Assembly (NCBI GenBank): GCA_052246725.1
Contig: JBQQCL010000002.1
Direction: 5' to 3' (one strand)
DNA from: Pseudalkalibacillus sp052246725
Lineage (GTDB): Bacteria; Bacillota; Bacilli; Bacillales; Fictibacillaceae
Length of the DNA: 64,000 bases
A program made the position numbers and the translations under genes. The notes beneath the pieces were generated by a model that searched no databases, had not been told where the DNA came from, and saw only the letters and a list, made by a program, of their open reading frames with translations. This document shows positions 63,466 to 64,000 of this stretch, in pieces (within the stretch, counting starts at the first letter, position 1; the number at the start of each line of letters is the position of its first letter).

Positions 63466-64000
63466 ATGAAAAAGAAAGTAAACGGCTTAATCTTGCTTTT
63501 AATGGCTATCTTTATTGTTGGTTGCACCAACGGAGAAGATCCATCCACTGCAGATAAAGAAACAGAACTGAAAGTTGAAGCCGCAGAGAATACTGATACG
63601 AAAAGTGAAACGGAAAAAACTGCTACAGAGGTAGCCGATGAACCAGACACAGAGGAACTAGAAGCAGAAGAAACCTCAACCGAAACAAAGGATGATCGGT
63701 TTTCAGGATACGAACGCCTTGAGGTTGATGGTGGTGATTTGTCTGGGCATCGTGAACCTAATGTCGTCGTTGACATTGGTTTTGGAGACCGCGAATATTG
63801 GGCATTCACGAATGAACACGGCCAGTTAGTGAGAGTCATTGCAGATGAAATCATTCTACAAGATGACAGCACTGAACCGGTATCATCGTCTGGAAGATAC
63901 TACTCTGATGAGGCGAAGGTTCCTGGCGTCGAAAGTGCTATTTTAGATGAAGGACATATTATTGCTGATTCTCTCGGAGGCGTATCGAATGCTTATAATA
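63466..64000 (+). CDS. DNA/RNA non-specific endonuclease-like lipoprotein (partial)
   Basis: Opens MKKKVNGLILLLMAIFIVGC with a lipobox (IVGC), then an acidic Glu/Thr-rich linker (about residues 22-75). The domain begins FSGYERLEVDGGDLSGHREP. The last visible part, DEGHIIADSLGGVSNAYN, matches the histidine active-site region (D/E-x-GH-x-IAD-x-x-GG) of non-specific endonucleases. The frame is open at 64000, so the 3-prime end is outside. RBS AGGGGGT. It may scavenge or take up DNA. Confidence 0.82.
   Translation, partial: MKKKVNGLILLLMAIFIVGCTNGEDPSTADKETELKVEAAENTDTKSETEKTATEVADEPDTEELEAEETSTETKDDRFSGYERLEVDGGDLSGHREPNVVVDIGFGDREYWAFTNEHGQLVRVIADEIILQDDSTEPVSSSGRYYSDEAKVPGVESAILDEGHIIADSLGGVSNAYN

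Noticed and set aside
63429..63872. 147-residue minus-strand ORF
   Set aside because: Shadow of the nuclease lipoprotein on the plus strand, which has RBS, signal peptide and a conserved domain.

Overview
The window is chromosomal DNA from a low-to-moderate GC, endospore-forming member of the Bacillaceae. Three small acid-soluble spore proteins (SspN, SspO, SspP), SirA, an FbpB-type small protein and B. subtilis-like gene order point to this: lexA/yneA-yneB-ynzC, tkt, sirA, yneF, ccdA, ccdC, yneK, then sspP, sspO, citB, sspN, yneP, yneQ, yneR. The species cannot be named from sequence alone. A choline-oxidation locus and cation/H+ antiporter genes suggest a salt-tolerant organism.

Layout: 0-13 kb holds a D-amino-acid aminotransferase, an NhaC-type antiporter, a GDSL esterase, yneR/yneQ/yneP, a double AAA+ ATPase, sspN, a SNase lipoprotein and aconitase. 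13-27 kb is a selenium region inserted into that backbone. It has selW-like and selA (minus strand) divergent from selD (plus strand), metI-metC behind a SAM-I riboswitch, and a compact minus-strand operon of selB, a glycosyltransferase and a PhnD/E/C-type ABC importer. These are followed by a serine recombinase lacking its catalytic serine, a 1-kb non-coding stretch rich in inverted repeats and DnaA-box-like repeats, and selC (tRNA-Sec). SelD and the SelW-like protein are both selenoproteins with in-frame UGA. A third selenium user, MnmH/SelU, lies at 37.7-38.8 kb.

27-32.5 kb is a choline-to-glycine-betaine locus (gbsB, gbsA, gbsR) with a transporter strikingly like animal high-affinity choline transporter CHT1. 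32.5-45 kb returns to the yne backbone with isopentenyl-diphosphate isomerase, ccdC, an orphan mrpB, ccdA, a VanY-type carboxypeptidase, mnmH, sirA, tkt, yneB, yneA and lexA with LexA boxes. 45-64 kb is accessory: a StyA-like monooxygenase, a frameshifted metallopeptidase-like lipoprotein, a SAM-riboswitch-controlled sodium symporter, an O-antigen-ligase-like protein, a ThuA-like protein, a MecA/PBP3-type penicillin-binding protein, ilvD, cardiolipin synthase, a DUF421 protein, several decayed mobile elements, and the start of a nuclease lipoprotein cut by the window end.

The most interesting unit is the overlapping selB-glycosyltransferase-PhnDEC-type operon. Its coupling to SelB suggests a selenium-dedicated importer and a sugar-transfer step that could make a selenosugar; this is inference. 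Next to it lies a res-site-like array with a catalytically dead resolvase. Dispersed 300-bp repeats, some nested, occur throughout.
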